64,000 nucleotides of DNA from Candidatus Arcticimaribacter forsetii (GTDB lineage Bacteria > Bacteroidota > Bacteroidia > Flavobacteriales > Flavobacteriaceae). The translations under genes were made by a program, and so were the position numbers. The DNA lies in the NCBI RefSeq assembly GCF_910589745.1, contig NZ_OU342399.1, forward strand, positions 744,001 through 808,000, given 5' to 3'. The notes under the pieces were generated by a model. It saw only the letters and a list, made by a program, of their open reading frames with translations, was not told where the DNA came from and did no database searches. Of the stretch, positions 42,223 through 49,437 are shown piece by piece (within the stretch, counting starts at the first letter, position 1; the number at the start of each line of letters is the position of its first letter).

Positions 42223-43413
42223 ATGTCAAAATCATTGAACTTTATTTTATTTGACGGTAAAGAACGGAATCAGCTTTTACCATTTACATACACCCGACCT
42301 GTTGCAGAAATTAGAATAGGTATAGATACACTGAAGCAAAAGTGGGAATACTTCTTGGGTCAACAATGTTCATTTTTAACACAAGATTATTTAGATTCTA
42401 AGTTTCCATCAAAGTTTGGAGAAATTAACATCTTTATTAATCCAACTTATATTCCTTCAGTGGCTGTAGCTAAAGTTATTTTGAGCTTGAAAAAAAATCA
42501 AGTATTAACTTTTAAAGGAGCTGCTGTAGCTTATTGTAGCTCAAACACTACTCTTCCTGAAGATCTAAACAGATTAGATCAAATTGAATGTTCGGAAGAG
42601 TTAACTCATATAAAGGCAAGTACAGACCTTTTTATTTATAATTCCAAAGTTTTAAAAGAAGACTTTAATAGAATAACCAAAGGGCGAATTTCTGAGGTAA
42701 TTGAGGAATCAAATAGGGTAGTTAATTCGAGTCAAATTTTTGTGGAATCTGGAGCAAAAGTCTCTTGCTCAATTTTAAACGCAACTGATGGTCCTATATA
42801 TATAGGTGCTAATGCAGAGATAATGGAAGGTTCTATTCTAAGAGGTTCCATTGCTGTTTGTGAAAATGCTACTGTTAAAATGGGAGCTAAGATATACGGC
42901 GGAACTACAATAGGACCGAGTTCTAAGGTGGGAGGTGAGTTGAGTAACGCCTTGTTTTTAGGGTATTCTAACAAAGGTCACGATGGGTTTATTGGAAATG
43001 CAGTTATTGGTGAATGGTGTAATATTGGTGCAGCTTCTGATGCTTCGAATCTTAAAAATAATTACAGTAAAATTAGAGTTTGGAATTATGAAACTCAGAA
43101 TTTTTCAAAAACTGAATTACAGTTCTGTGGCCTTTTGATGGGTGATTTTAGTCGTTGCGGTATTCATTCTATGTTTAATACAGCTACAGTTGTTGGAATT
43201 AATTCAAATGTTTTTGGGACAGGATTCCCAAGAACTTTCATTCCTAGTTTTAGTTTTGGAGGAGCCCATGGTTTTCAAACACATGCTTTTGCTAAGGCAA
43301 TTGAGTCAAACAATGCAATGATGGAACGAAGAGGTAAAAGTCTTTCTGATCAAGATATTGAAATTCTTCAGCACGTTTTTGATGTTTCTTCTCAATTGAG
43401 AAAAGATCGTTAA
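42223..43413 (+). CDS. GlmU-family sugar nucleotidyltransferase / left-handed beta-helix protein
   Basis: 396 residues of the Bacteroidota GlmU family. The N-terminal part (about 1-170) is a reduced nucleotidyltransferase-like domain (FILFDGKERNQLLPFTYTRP). The C-terminal part (about 175-390) is a left-handed beta-helix of hexapeptide repeats (GPIYIGANAEIMEGSILRG and so on), ending in a helical tail. True GlmU makes UDP-GlcNAc in two steps; this family is shorter and its activity has not, to my knowledge, been shown. A role with UDP-GlcNAc or a related nucleotide sugar for the envelope is inferred. The stop abuts the convergent lipoprotein gene (TAATTA). Confidence 0.85.
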   Translation: MSKSLNFILFDGKERNQLLPFTYTRPVAEIRIGIDTLKQKWEYFLGQQCSFLTQDYLDSKFPSKFGEINIFINPTYIPSVAVAKVILSLKKNQVLTFKGAAVAYCSSNTTLPEDLNRLDQIECSEELTHIKASTDLFIYNSKVLKEDFNRITKGRISEVIEESNRVVNSSQIFVESGAKVSCSILNATDGPIYIGANAEIMEGSILRGSIAVCENATVKMGAKIYGGTTIGPSSKVGGELSNALFLGYSNKGHDGFIGNAVIGEWCNIGAASDASNLKNNYSKIRVWNYETQNFSKTELQFCGLLMGDFSRCGIHSMFNTATVVGINSNVFGTGFPRTFIPSFSFGGAHGFQTHAFAKAIESNNAMMERRGKSLSDQDIEILQHVFDVSSQLRKDR

Positions 43414-45036
43414 TTAATCTTTAGAAACTCTTTTTAGGTTTAATAGATTTATAGAATTCATTTCCAATCCCCGTATATTTTTTCTGGAAAAACGAACCGC
43501 TTGATCATAGTACAAAGGGATTACTGGGAATTCGGTCATTAGTATTTCATCCATTATTTTGTAGTATGAAACTCTTTTTTCTGTATCAGAGATCATCATG
43601 GTTTTGAGGTATTTTTTGTCAAAATCATCATTTTCAAAATGGGTGTAATTTGGACCCGTAGGGGAGAAATTTTTAGAATAAAAAAGAGATAAGTAGTTTT
43701 CTGCATCTGGATAATCAGCAATCCAACTTGCTCTGAAACTTTCAAGATTTCCAGCACTTTTGGCTTGTCTAAGAGTTGCAGTTGGCATTAAATCAATAAT
43801 AATCTCAATACCAATATTCTGAAAAGCTCTCTGTAAATATTCGCAAATGTCCAAGTAATTAATGTCTGTAGCAAGATGTATTACAGGAGTAACTCCATTT
43901 TCTTCAATAAATTCCTCAACTAACTTTTTAGCTTTCTGTGGGTTGTAGTTTGTTAAATTTTTGTCTCCATGACCCGGAAGTCCTTTAGGTATAAAACCCT
44001 GAAATGCCGGAAAACCAATGGTGTTTCTTAAAAACAGAATCATTTTCTCCCGATCAAAACCAATATTCATCGCTTCTCGAATTTTTTTAGAACGTATAGC
44101 GATGTTGTCAGACTTTAAATAGAAACCAATATATTCTGTGTTTAAATAAGGTCCTTTTTCCATTCTTATATGCTTAGAATGTTTTTCTTGTAGTTGACCC
44201 ATTGGAGTTAATAAATCGTCTTTATAGGAGGTGTCGAGGGAGTTAAGGAAATCAAATTTTCCTTGATTAAATAACATAAATTCACTTTGAATGTCAGGTA
44301 AAAAACTAATCGCTACAGCCTCAAGATAGGGGAGTTCTCTTCCTTCTTCATCTTTTTCAAAGTAGTTGTAGTTTTTTCGAAGCACCAATTTTACATCTTC
44401 TTCCCATTTTTTAAATTTAAAAGGACCGGTACCAACAGGGTTGGATCTAAAATCATCTTTGTAAAACAAAATTGCTTCATGAGGAACAACAGAGCAATAG
44501 CGCATAGTCAATAGACCAAGAAAAGCTGGAAAGGGTTGTTTTAATTCTATAAGCAAACTATATGTACTTAAAGCTTTGTAGTTTTTTACATTTTGTAATA
44601 CCCACCCTCCAGGAGATCCGGTTTTCTCATCTTTAAGTCTATTGAAGCTATAAACAAAGTCTTCTGCATTTACATTTCTTGTTTTTTGAGAGCCAAAAAC
44701 TTTAGAATTATGAAAATATACATCCTTACGCAATTCGAAAATGTATTGTTTCCCATCTTTACTTATGGTCCACGATTTTGCAATCTCAGGTTTAATATTT
44801 AAAGAATCATCTAATTGGACTAAGCCATTGAATAATTGTTGAATTGGCCATATGTTTTGAGGATTTCTTGCAAAAGCAGGATCAAGAGAAGTGATATTTC
44901 TAAATTCATTGTACCTGAAAACATCAGAATCCTTTATTGAATTCTCTGTGCTACAACTTGAAAAGAATAGAGACAAACAAAGTAATGTCTTAATGAAAGA
45001 TTGGAACTTATGGATCGTATTGAACTTGGAAATCAA
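43414..45036 (-). CDS. Peptide-type ABC transporter substrate-binding lipoprotein (SBP family 5)
   Basis: 540 residues with a lipoprotein signal ending SLFFSSC (Cys28). The body has family 5 features: SLDPAFARNPQNIWPIQQLFNGLV near the N-terminus (quoted by its parts SLDPAF and IQQLFNGLV), GTGPFKFKKWE, and the C-terminal SFRASWIADYPDAENYLSLF region. These proteins bind oligopeptides or similar ligands. No permease or ATPase gene is next to it, so it works with a transporter encoded elsewhere or has another role. No ATG is available at the 5' end; I use the TTG at 45036, about 11 bases after the predicted transcription start from the TAATTTTG box at 45053-45060. Confidence 0.88.
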   Translation of the reverse strand: MISKFNTIHKFQSFIKTLLCLSLFFSSCSTENSIKDSDVFRYNEFRNITSLDPAFARNPQNIWPIQQLFNGLVQLDDSLNIKPEIAKSWTISKDGKQYIFELRKDVYFHNSKVFGSQKTRNVNAEDFVYSFNRLKDEKTGSPGGWVLQNVKNYKALSTYSLLIELKQPFPAFLGLLTMRYCSVVPHEAILFYKDDFRSNPVGTGPFKFKKWEEDVKLVLRKNYNYFEKDEEGRELPYLEAVAISFLPDIQSEFMLFNQGKFDFLNSLDTSYKDDLLTPMGQLQEKHSKHIRMEKGPYLNTEYIGFYLKSDNIAIRSKKIREAMNIGFDREKMILFLRNTIGFPAFQGFIPKGLPGHGDKNLTNYNPQKAKKLVEEFIEENGVTPVIHLATDINYLDICEYLQRAFQNIGIEIIIDLMPTATLRQAKSAGNLESFRASWIADYPDAENYLSLFYSKNFSPTGPNYTHFENDDFDKKYLKTMMISDTEKRVSYYKIMDEILMTEFPVIPLYYDQAVRFSRKNIRGLEMNSINLLNLKRVSKD

Positions 45037-45049
45037 AGTAGTATATTTG
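45020..45049 (+). promoter_or_regulatory. Promoter of mtaB
   Basis: TTG (45020-45022), 19 bases, then TATATTTG (45042-45049), an ideal Bacteroidota sigma-A promoter. It lies inside the longest possible mtaB frame and so excludes the TTG at 45001 and the ATG at 45010 as starts. Confidence 0.8.
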
Positions 45050-45052
45050 TAT

Positions 45053-45060
45053 CAAAATTA
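45053..45060 (-). promoter_or_regulatory. Promoter -7 box of the SBP family 5 gene
   Basis: TAATTTTG on the minus strand, an exact TAnnTTTG, only three bases beyond the plus-strand -7 box of mtaB. The two promoters point through each other. No TTG at ideal spacing was found. Confidence 0.5.
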
Positions 45061-45078
45061 ACCTTTTTTAGTCAAAAT

Positions 45079-46425
45079 TTGGATTCATTAACCACCAATC
45101 CCCCGCTAATAGTAAAAAAGACCCGTGTTGCTTTTCATACCTTAGGTTGCAAACTTAATTTTTCTGAAACAGCTTCAATAGCGAGAGACTTTTCTGAAGA
45201 GCATTATATACGTGTAGATTTCGATGAATCGGCAGATGTTTATGTCATTAATACGTGTTCTGTTACCGAAAACGCAGACAAGCGATTCAAGGCTTTGGTT
45301 GCAAAAGTACTTCGTCAAAACCCCGAAGCTTTTGTTGCAGCGATAGGTTGTTATGCACAACTACAGCCAGAAGCTCTAGCCGAGGTTACTGGTGTTGATT
45401 TAGTTTTGGGTGCTTCAGAAAAATTTAAACTCACTCAATATTTAGACGATTTAACTAAAAAAGAGGAAGGGATAGTTCATTCATGTGAAATTGAAAATGT
45501 TACTCAATATACTAGTAGTTTTTCTACCAGTGATCGAACTAGAGCATTTTTAAAAGTTCAAGATGGATGTGACTATAAATGTACTTATTGTACTATTCCT
45601 CTAGCAAGAGGTATTTCTAGAAGCGATGCTTTAGAAAATGTAATAGATAATGCAAAAAAAATTTCAGCAAAGGATATTAAAGAAATTGTATTAACGGGAG
45701 TTAATATCGGTGATTTTGGAAAAGGAGAATTCGGGACAAAAAAACACGAACATACTTTTTTAGATTTAGTAAAATCTTTGGATGTTGTTGAAGGGATAAA
45801 CCGTATCAGAATATCTTCAATAGAACCCAATCTTCTAAAAGATGAAACAATTCAATTTATTGCTCAAAGTAATACCTTTGTTCCCCATTTCCATGTGCCT
45901 TTACAGAGTGGTAGTGATTTGATATTGAAACGTATGAGACGTAGATATCTATCTCAACTATACGTAGATCGAGTTCACTCGATTAAAAAAGCAATGCCTC
46001 ATGCATGTATTGGTGTAGATGTTATTGTGGGTTTCCCTGGCGAAACTGATGAAGAATTCTTAAAGACGTATAAATTTCTAGCAGACTTAGATATTTCATA
46101 TTTACATGTATTCACCTATTCCGAGCGACCTAACACTGCCGCTGCTGAAATGAGTGGTGTTGTTCCTCAAAATATTAGAGCAAAACGTAGTAAAATGTTA
46201 AGAGGATTGTCTCTTAAAAAAAGACATCATTTTTATGAATCCCAGCTAGGAACAGAAAGAGAAGTTCTGTTTGAAGGAGAAAATAAAAAAGGGTATATCA
46301 ATGGATTTACAGAGAATTATGTAAAAGTAAGAATACCTTGGGATCCAAGTCTTGTTAATACTTTACATAAAGTTCTACTTAAAGAAATTGATGAGGAAGG
46401 TTTTGTAAGGGTTGAATTATTATAA
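45079..46425 (+). CDS. mtaB: tRNA t6A37 methylthiotransferase (MtaB family radical SAM)
   Basis: 448 residues from the TTG at 45079, chosen because it follows the promoter at 45020-45049 and gives a short N-terminal extension before VAFHTLGCKLNFSETASI. An UPF0004 domain with three cluster cysteines (GCKLN, NTCSVT, IGCYAQ) is followed by a radical-SAM domain with CDYKCTYC and a C-terminal TRAM-like domain for tRNA binding. MtaB adds a methylthio group to t6A at position 37 of tRNAs. Closely related MiaB and RimO differ around these motifs; the GCKLN form favours MtaB. The stop shares a TTATAA palindrome with the convergent GNAT gene. Confidence 0.92.
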   Translation: MDSLTTNPPLIVKKTRVAFHTLGCKLNFSETASIARDFSEEHYIRVDFDESADVYVINTCSVTENADKRFKALVAKVLRQNPEAFVAAIGCYAQLQPEALAEVTGVDLVLGASEKFKLTQYLDDLTKKEEGIVHSCEIENVTQYTSSFSTSDRTRAFLKVQDGCDYKCTYCTIPLARGISRSDALENVIDNAKKISAKDIKEIVLTGVNIGDFGKGEFGTKKHEHTFLDLVKSLDVVEGINRIRISSIEPNLLKDETIQFIAQSNTFVPHFHVPLQSGSDLILKRMRRRYLSQLYVDRVHSIKKAMPHACIGVDVIVGFPGETDEEFLKTYKFLADLDISYLHVFTYSERPNTAAAEMSGVVPQNIRAKRSKMLRGLSLKKRHHFYESQLGTEREVLFEGENKKGYINGFTENYVKVRIPWDPSLVNTLHKVLLKEIDEEGFVRVELL

Positions 46426-46713
46426 TTTAATTCCTACCGGTAAAAGATCTTTGTAGCTTTTATTTTTTCTTAAAAAACCTGCAATTTCGGGACTAGTCGG
46501 AACTACACGCATGTTCTTTTCGGCAACAAAATCTAAAACGATTTTAATAAATTCATCTTTGAAAGCTGCAGATTCAATTTCTTCAGGAACTATTAACTTT
46601 GTAAGGAAAATTTTGCGTTCTTGCTCTGCATATTCGATTCTTGCCATAGATCCATTTACAACAACTTCAAATTGACGTAAAAATTCATTATTTTCGAGGG
46701 TAAGTTGACTCAT
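46420..46713 (-). CDS. Small YjdJ-type GNAT acetyltransferase-like protein
   Basis: About 97 residues from MSQLTLENNEF; an upstream ATG at 46737 is possible but follows the promoter by only a few bases. It fits the short Gcn5-related family (PF14542): an N-terminal strand pair ending NGSMARIEYAE, a central LTKLIVPEEIESAAFKDEFI acetyl-CoA-site region, and a C-terminal VVPTSPEIAGFLRKN motif. The family's acceptor is unknown. An exact TATATTTG box lies at 46748-46755. Confidence 0.82.
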   Translation of the reverse strand: MSQLTLENNEFLRQFEVVVNGSMARIEYAEQERKIFLTKLIVPEEIESAAFKDEFIKIVLDFVAEKNMRVVPTSPEIAGFLRKNKSYKDLLPVGIKL

Positions 46714-46747
46714 GCTTGTAGATTTAGTTAAATTCAAAGTTAAAGGT

Positions 46748-46755
46748 CAAATATA
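46748..46755 (-). promoter_or_regulatory. Promoter -7 box of the small GNAT gene
   Basis: TATATTTG on the minus strand, an exact TAnnTTTG. The nearest upstream TTG is 24 bases away, longer than usual. Confidence 0.5.
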
Positions 46756-46830
46756 GTTTTTGTAAGTGTTTAAGTCGTTCAATTCTTAAACGGAGTACAA
46801 AGATACAATTTATTTGCTAAATAGAGTTTA

Positions 46831-47514
46831 ATGTTCAATCAGACTGAAAATAAAATTAAAAAAAGAGGCTTGTATTTGATGCCCGGAATGGCAGCTAGTC
46901 CCAGAATATTCGAGTTAATCGATCTTTCTGATTCCTTTGACGTAGTTCATTTATCATGGGAGACTCCTCATCCCGGAGAATCATTACAAGATTATTCTAA
47001 AAGAATTTGTAAACGAGTTACCCATTCATACCCCATTTTAATTGGAGTTTCGTTTGGTGGTGTGCTGGTTCAAGAAATGGCAAAAAACATTGAATGTTTT
47101 AAAGTAGTAATTATTTCGAGTATAAAATCAAGTAAAGAATTACCCTTTGTTATGTCTCTTTCAAAAAAAACAAATGCTCATAAACTCCTTCCAACCGATT
47201 GGATTAGGAATCTTGAAAGTTTAGCTCTTTTTGTTTTTGGCTCTTCTGTTGAAAGAAAAGTTGATTTATATAAGAGATATCTTTCAGAACGAGATCCAGA
47301 ATATCTTAAATGGGCTGTTCATGCGTTAGTTAATTGGAATCAAGAACAGTTTGATTCTGAGGTGATTCACATTCATGGGGAAAAAGACAGTATGTTTCCA
47401 TTGAAAAACATCATTAAAACACCCTATCTTCACGTCGTCCCTAATGGAACCCATGCTATGATTTTAGCAAAGTCTAGTTGGTTTAATAAAGAGTTATTTA
47501 AATTATTACAATAA
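46831..47514 (+). CDS. Alpha/beta hydrolase
   Basis: 227 residues. The order of elements is that of a small alpha/beta hydrolase: oxyanion region LMPGMAASPRIFE, nucleophile elbow GVSFGG (Ser in G-x-S-x-G), acid in IHGEKDSMFP, and base in VPNGTHAMI. There is no signal peptide, so it is cytoplasmic. It lies six bases before the lytic transglycosylase gene, so the two are probably cotranscribed. The substrate is unknown; esters or thioesters are possible. Confidence 0.85.
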   Translation: MFNQTENKIKKRGLYLMPGMAASPRIFELIDLSDSFDVVHLSWETPHPGESLQDYSKRICKRVTHSYPILIGVSFGGVLVQEMAKNIECFKVVIISSIKSSKELPFVMSLSKKTNAHKLLPTDWIRNLESLALFVFGSSVERKVDLYKRYLSERDPEYLKWAVHALVNWNQEQFDSEVIHIHGEKDSMFPLKNIIKTPYLHVVPNGTHAMILAKSSWFNKELFKLLQ

Positions 47515-47519
47515 AACAT

Positions 47520-48446
47520 ATGAAAAATACAAACAGTTATTTTCTTATTCCTTTAATATTATTCGGTACAATTATCTTGCTAAGCTCCAATTTGATTGAC
47601 TCAAAGAGTGCTTTTAATACCTATGGTGAAAGTGAACCGAGTAAGGTATATGCGTTAAATGTTTCAGACACCTATAGCTTTGCAGGAGAGACTGTGTTGC
47701 TCAACGAATCAGATCTTTACGAACGGATGGATAAGGAACTTTTAGTAAACACCTACTGGCAATCTAATATGCTGCTTCTTATTAAGAGGAGTAGCAAATA
47801 TTTCCCCCAAATCGAGAAAATTCTCGAGGAAGAAGGAGTGCCTGAAGATTTTAAATATTTAGCTGTAATAGAAAGTGGCCTCGAAAATGTGAGATCTCCA
47901 GCCGGAGCTAAAGGTTTTTGGCAAATTATGAGAAGTACGGGTAAAGAAATGGGACTTGAAGTGAATTCTAATGTGGATGAACGATATAATATAGAGTTAT
48001 CTACACGGGTTGCTTGTAAATATCTTAAGAAAGCGAAAGCAAAATTAGGATCCTGGACTCTAGCAGCTGCATCCTATAATAGGGGAATATCGGGGATCAG
48101 TAGGTTGCTCAAAAAACAACAAGTAGATTCATATTACGATCTATTGCTCAACAGTGAGACAAAAAGATATGTTTTTAGAATTTTAGCAGTTAAAGAAATA
48201 CTTTCAAGACCAGAGGAATATGGTTTTTTCTTTGAAGAAAAAGACTTGTACAAAGCAGCACCTGTTACTACTATCAAAGTAGATACTGCAATAACAAACA
48301 TTGCTAGTTTTGCTAAAACCATGGGAATGAATTATAAGCAAATGAAGATATACAATCCTTGGTTGCTACAGAATCATTTAAATAATAAGTCTAGAAAATT
48401 ATACGAAATTACTATTCCTGAAATAAAAACAGAGGTGGGTCCTTAG
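47520..48446 (+). CDS. Lytic transglycosylase (MltD-like)
   Basis: 308 residues with an N-terminal hydrophobic signal or anchor (about 8-27). An SLT catalytic domain follows (about 95-230): the catalytic Glu in FKYLAVIESGLENV, then SPAGAKGFWQIM and AAASYNRGISGISR, all diagnostic of family 1 transglycosylases. The C-terminal region (about 260-300, MGMNYKQMKIYNPWL) looks like a degenerate LysM-like element. It cleaves peptidoglycan glycan strands in the periplasm to make anhydromuropeptides. Cotranscribed with the hydrolase upstream; its stop overlaps the convergent TPR gene by four bases (TTAG). Confidence 0.92.
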   Translation: MKNTNSYFLIPLILFGTIILLSSNLIDSKSAFNTYGESEPSKVYALNVSDTYSFAGETVLLNESDLYERMDKELLVNTYWQSNMLLLIKRSSKYFPQIEKILEEEGVPEDFKYLAVIESGLENVRSPAGAKGFWQIMRSTGKEMGLEVNSNVDERYNIELSTRVACKYLKKAKAKLGSWTLAAASYNRGISGISRLLKKQQVDSYYDLLLNSETKRYVFRILAVKEILSRPEEYGFFFEEKDLYKAAPVTTIKVDTAITNIASFAKTMGMNYKQMKIYNPWLLQNHLNNKSRKLYEITIPEIKTEVGP

Positions 48447-48958
48447 ATCCTTTTCATTTGCTGCTGCATCTGTTTTATTTGACCCGATAAAACGCCTTGT
48501 GTGTCAAGTTTTTTCGCTTTATTAAGCAAGAGAGTTGCTTCCCTCTTTCTTCTTTTCTGCATATAGATACCCGAAAGACTCAAATTAGCCATTGCTAAAT
48601 CGGTATCCATTGCTAGGCCTAGTTCCAAAGATTTTTTGAAATATTTTTCTGCCTTTGTTAGGTTAGTTTGGGATAAAATAATTCCATGGAGGTAATTGTA
48701 ATATCCTTGTTGTTTGCGCACTAGGTTTTTTTCTGGACTGGAAATACGATTCAACCATTTTAAAGTTCCTTCAAAGTTTTGTTTTCTCAACTGAAAAAAA
48801 GCAAGGATTATAAATTCATTTTTATAATAAAGTAAAATGAACATTCCAGCTAATAGTAGTAGAAAAATACCATTACCAATAGCACCCTCTATGAATTGAA
48901 ATACGCTAAATGCAATAGTTAAGACTGCTAGAATAAGTTTTATGATTTTAGGAAACAT
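48443..48958 (-). CDS. Membrane protein with TPR-like C-terminus (DUF2892-like N-terminus)
   Basis: 171 residues from MFPKIIK; a start at 48979 is possible but adds an unlikely hydrophilic stretch. Two membrane helices fill about 8-45 (a short hairpin with GAIGNGIF in the turn), followed by a cytoplasmic helical domain. TPR-like helices can be seen around QGYYNYLHGIILSQTNLTKA and YFKKSLELGLAMDTDLAMAN. The C-terminus is polar and glutamine-rich (QIKQMQQQMKRI). Function unknown; a scaffold at the inner membrane is likely from the TPR fold. Confidence 0.75.
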   Translation of the reverse strand: MFPKIIKLILAVLTIAFSVFQFIEGAIGNGIFLLLLAGMFILLYYKNEFIILAFFQLRKQNFEGTLKWLNRISSPEKNLVRKQQGYYNYLHGIILSQTNLTKAEKYFKKSLELGLAMDTDLAMANLSLSGIYMQKRRKREATLLLNKAKKLDTQGVLSGQIKQMQQQMKRI

Positions 48959-49118
48959 GATGGTTGAATTTTTGCACAAAGTTAATAAAAACTAACGATT
49001 ACTGGAGAATAATATGAGTTAACCATTAAATTTTGTGAGTTCAAATATTGAATTTATTCGAAGAAAATCACAAAAGTATTTTTTTGTAAAAATTTAATGG
49101 ATTGTTTTTTAAAAAGAC

Positions 49119-49148
49119 TTGTCTAAAATAAAACTTATCGTATATTTG
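49119..49148 (+). promoter_or_regulatory. Promoter of rpmH
   Basis: TTG (49119-49121), 19 bases, TATATTTG (49141-49148): the same element and the same spacing as the mtaB promoter. The leader to the ATG is about 43 bases. Confidence 0.8.
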
Positions 49149-49197
49149 CACACGCTTTGAAAAGCAAGACATAAGTCTTTATTCAAACTTTTATTTT

Positions 49198-49356
49198 ATG
49201 AAAAGAACATTTCAACCCTCGAAGAGAAAGAGAAGAAACAAGCACGGTTTTCGTGAGCGCATGGCATCTGCTAATGGACGTAAAGTTTTAGCAAGCCGAA
49301 GAGCTAAAGGACGTAAAAAAATATCTGTATCTTCTGAGCCAAGACATAAAAAATAA
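49198..49356 (+). CDS. rpmH: 50S ribosomal protein L34
   Basis: 52 residues, very basic: [20 protein letters not shown] at the start, then [20 protein letters not shown], ending EPRHKK. This is the canonical L34 sequence with a short flavobacterial C-terminal extension. It is short enough to be missed by length-filtered gene finding. It has an ideal promoter at 49119-49148 and a strong terminator at 49378-49411, so it is a single-gene unit. No rnpA follows and carB lies next, so the usual rpmH-rnpA linkage is broken here. Confidence 0.97.
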   Translation: MKRTFQPSKRKRRNKHGFRERMASANGRKVLASRRAKGRKKISVSSEPRHKK

Positions 49357-49377
49357 TGAATCAATTCATTTATATTT

Positions 49378-49411
49378 AAGGTGTTACTTTTTTTAAGTAA
49401 CACCTTTTTTT
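49378..49411 (+). terminator. Terminator of rpmH
   Basis: Perfect 12-bp stem AAGGTGTTACTT (49378-49389) with AAGTAACACCTT (49395-49406), a five-T loop and a T run to 49411. Confidence 0.95.
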
Positions 49412-49437
49412 ATATATTATATTTAATTTAGACGTTT

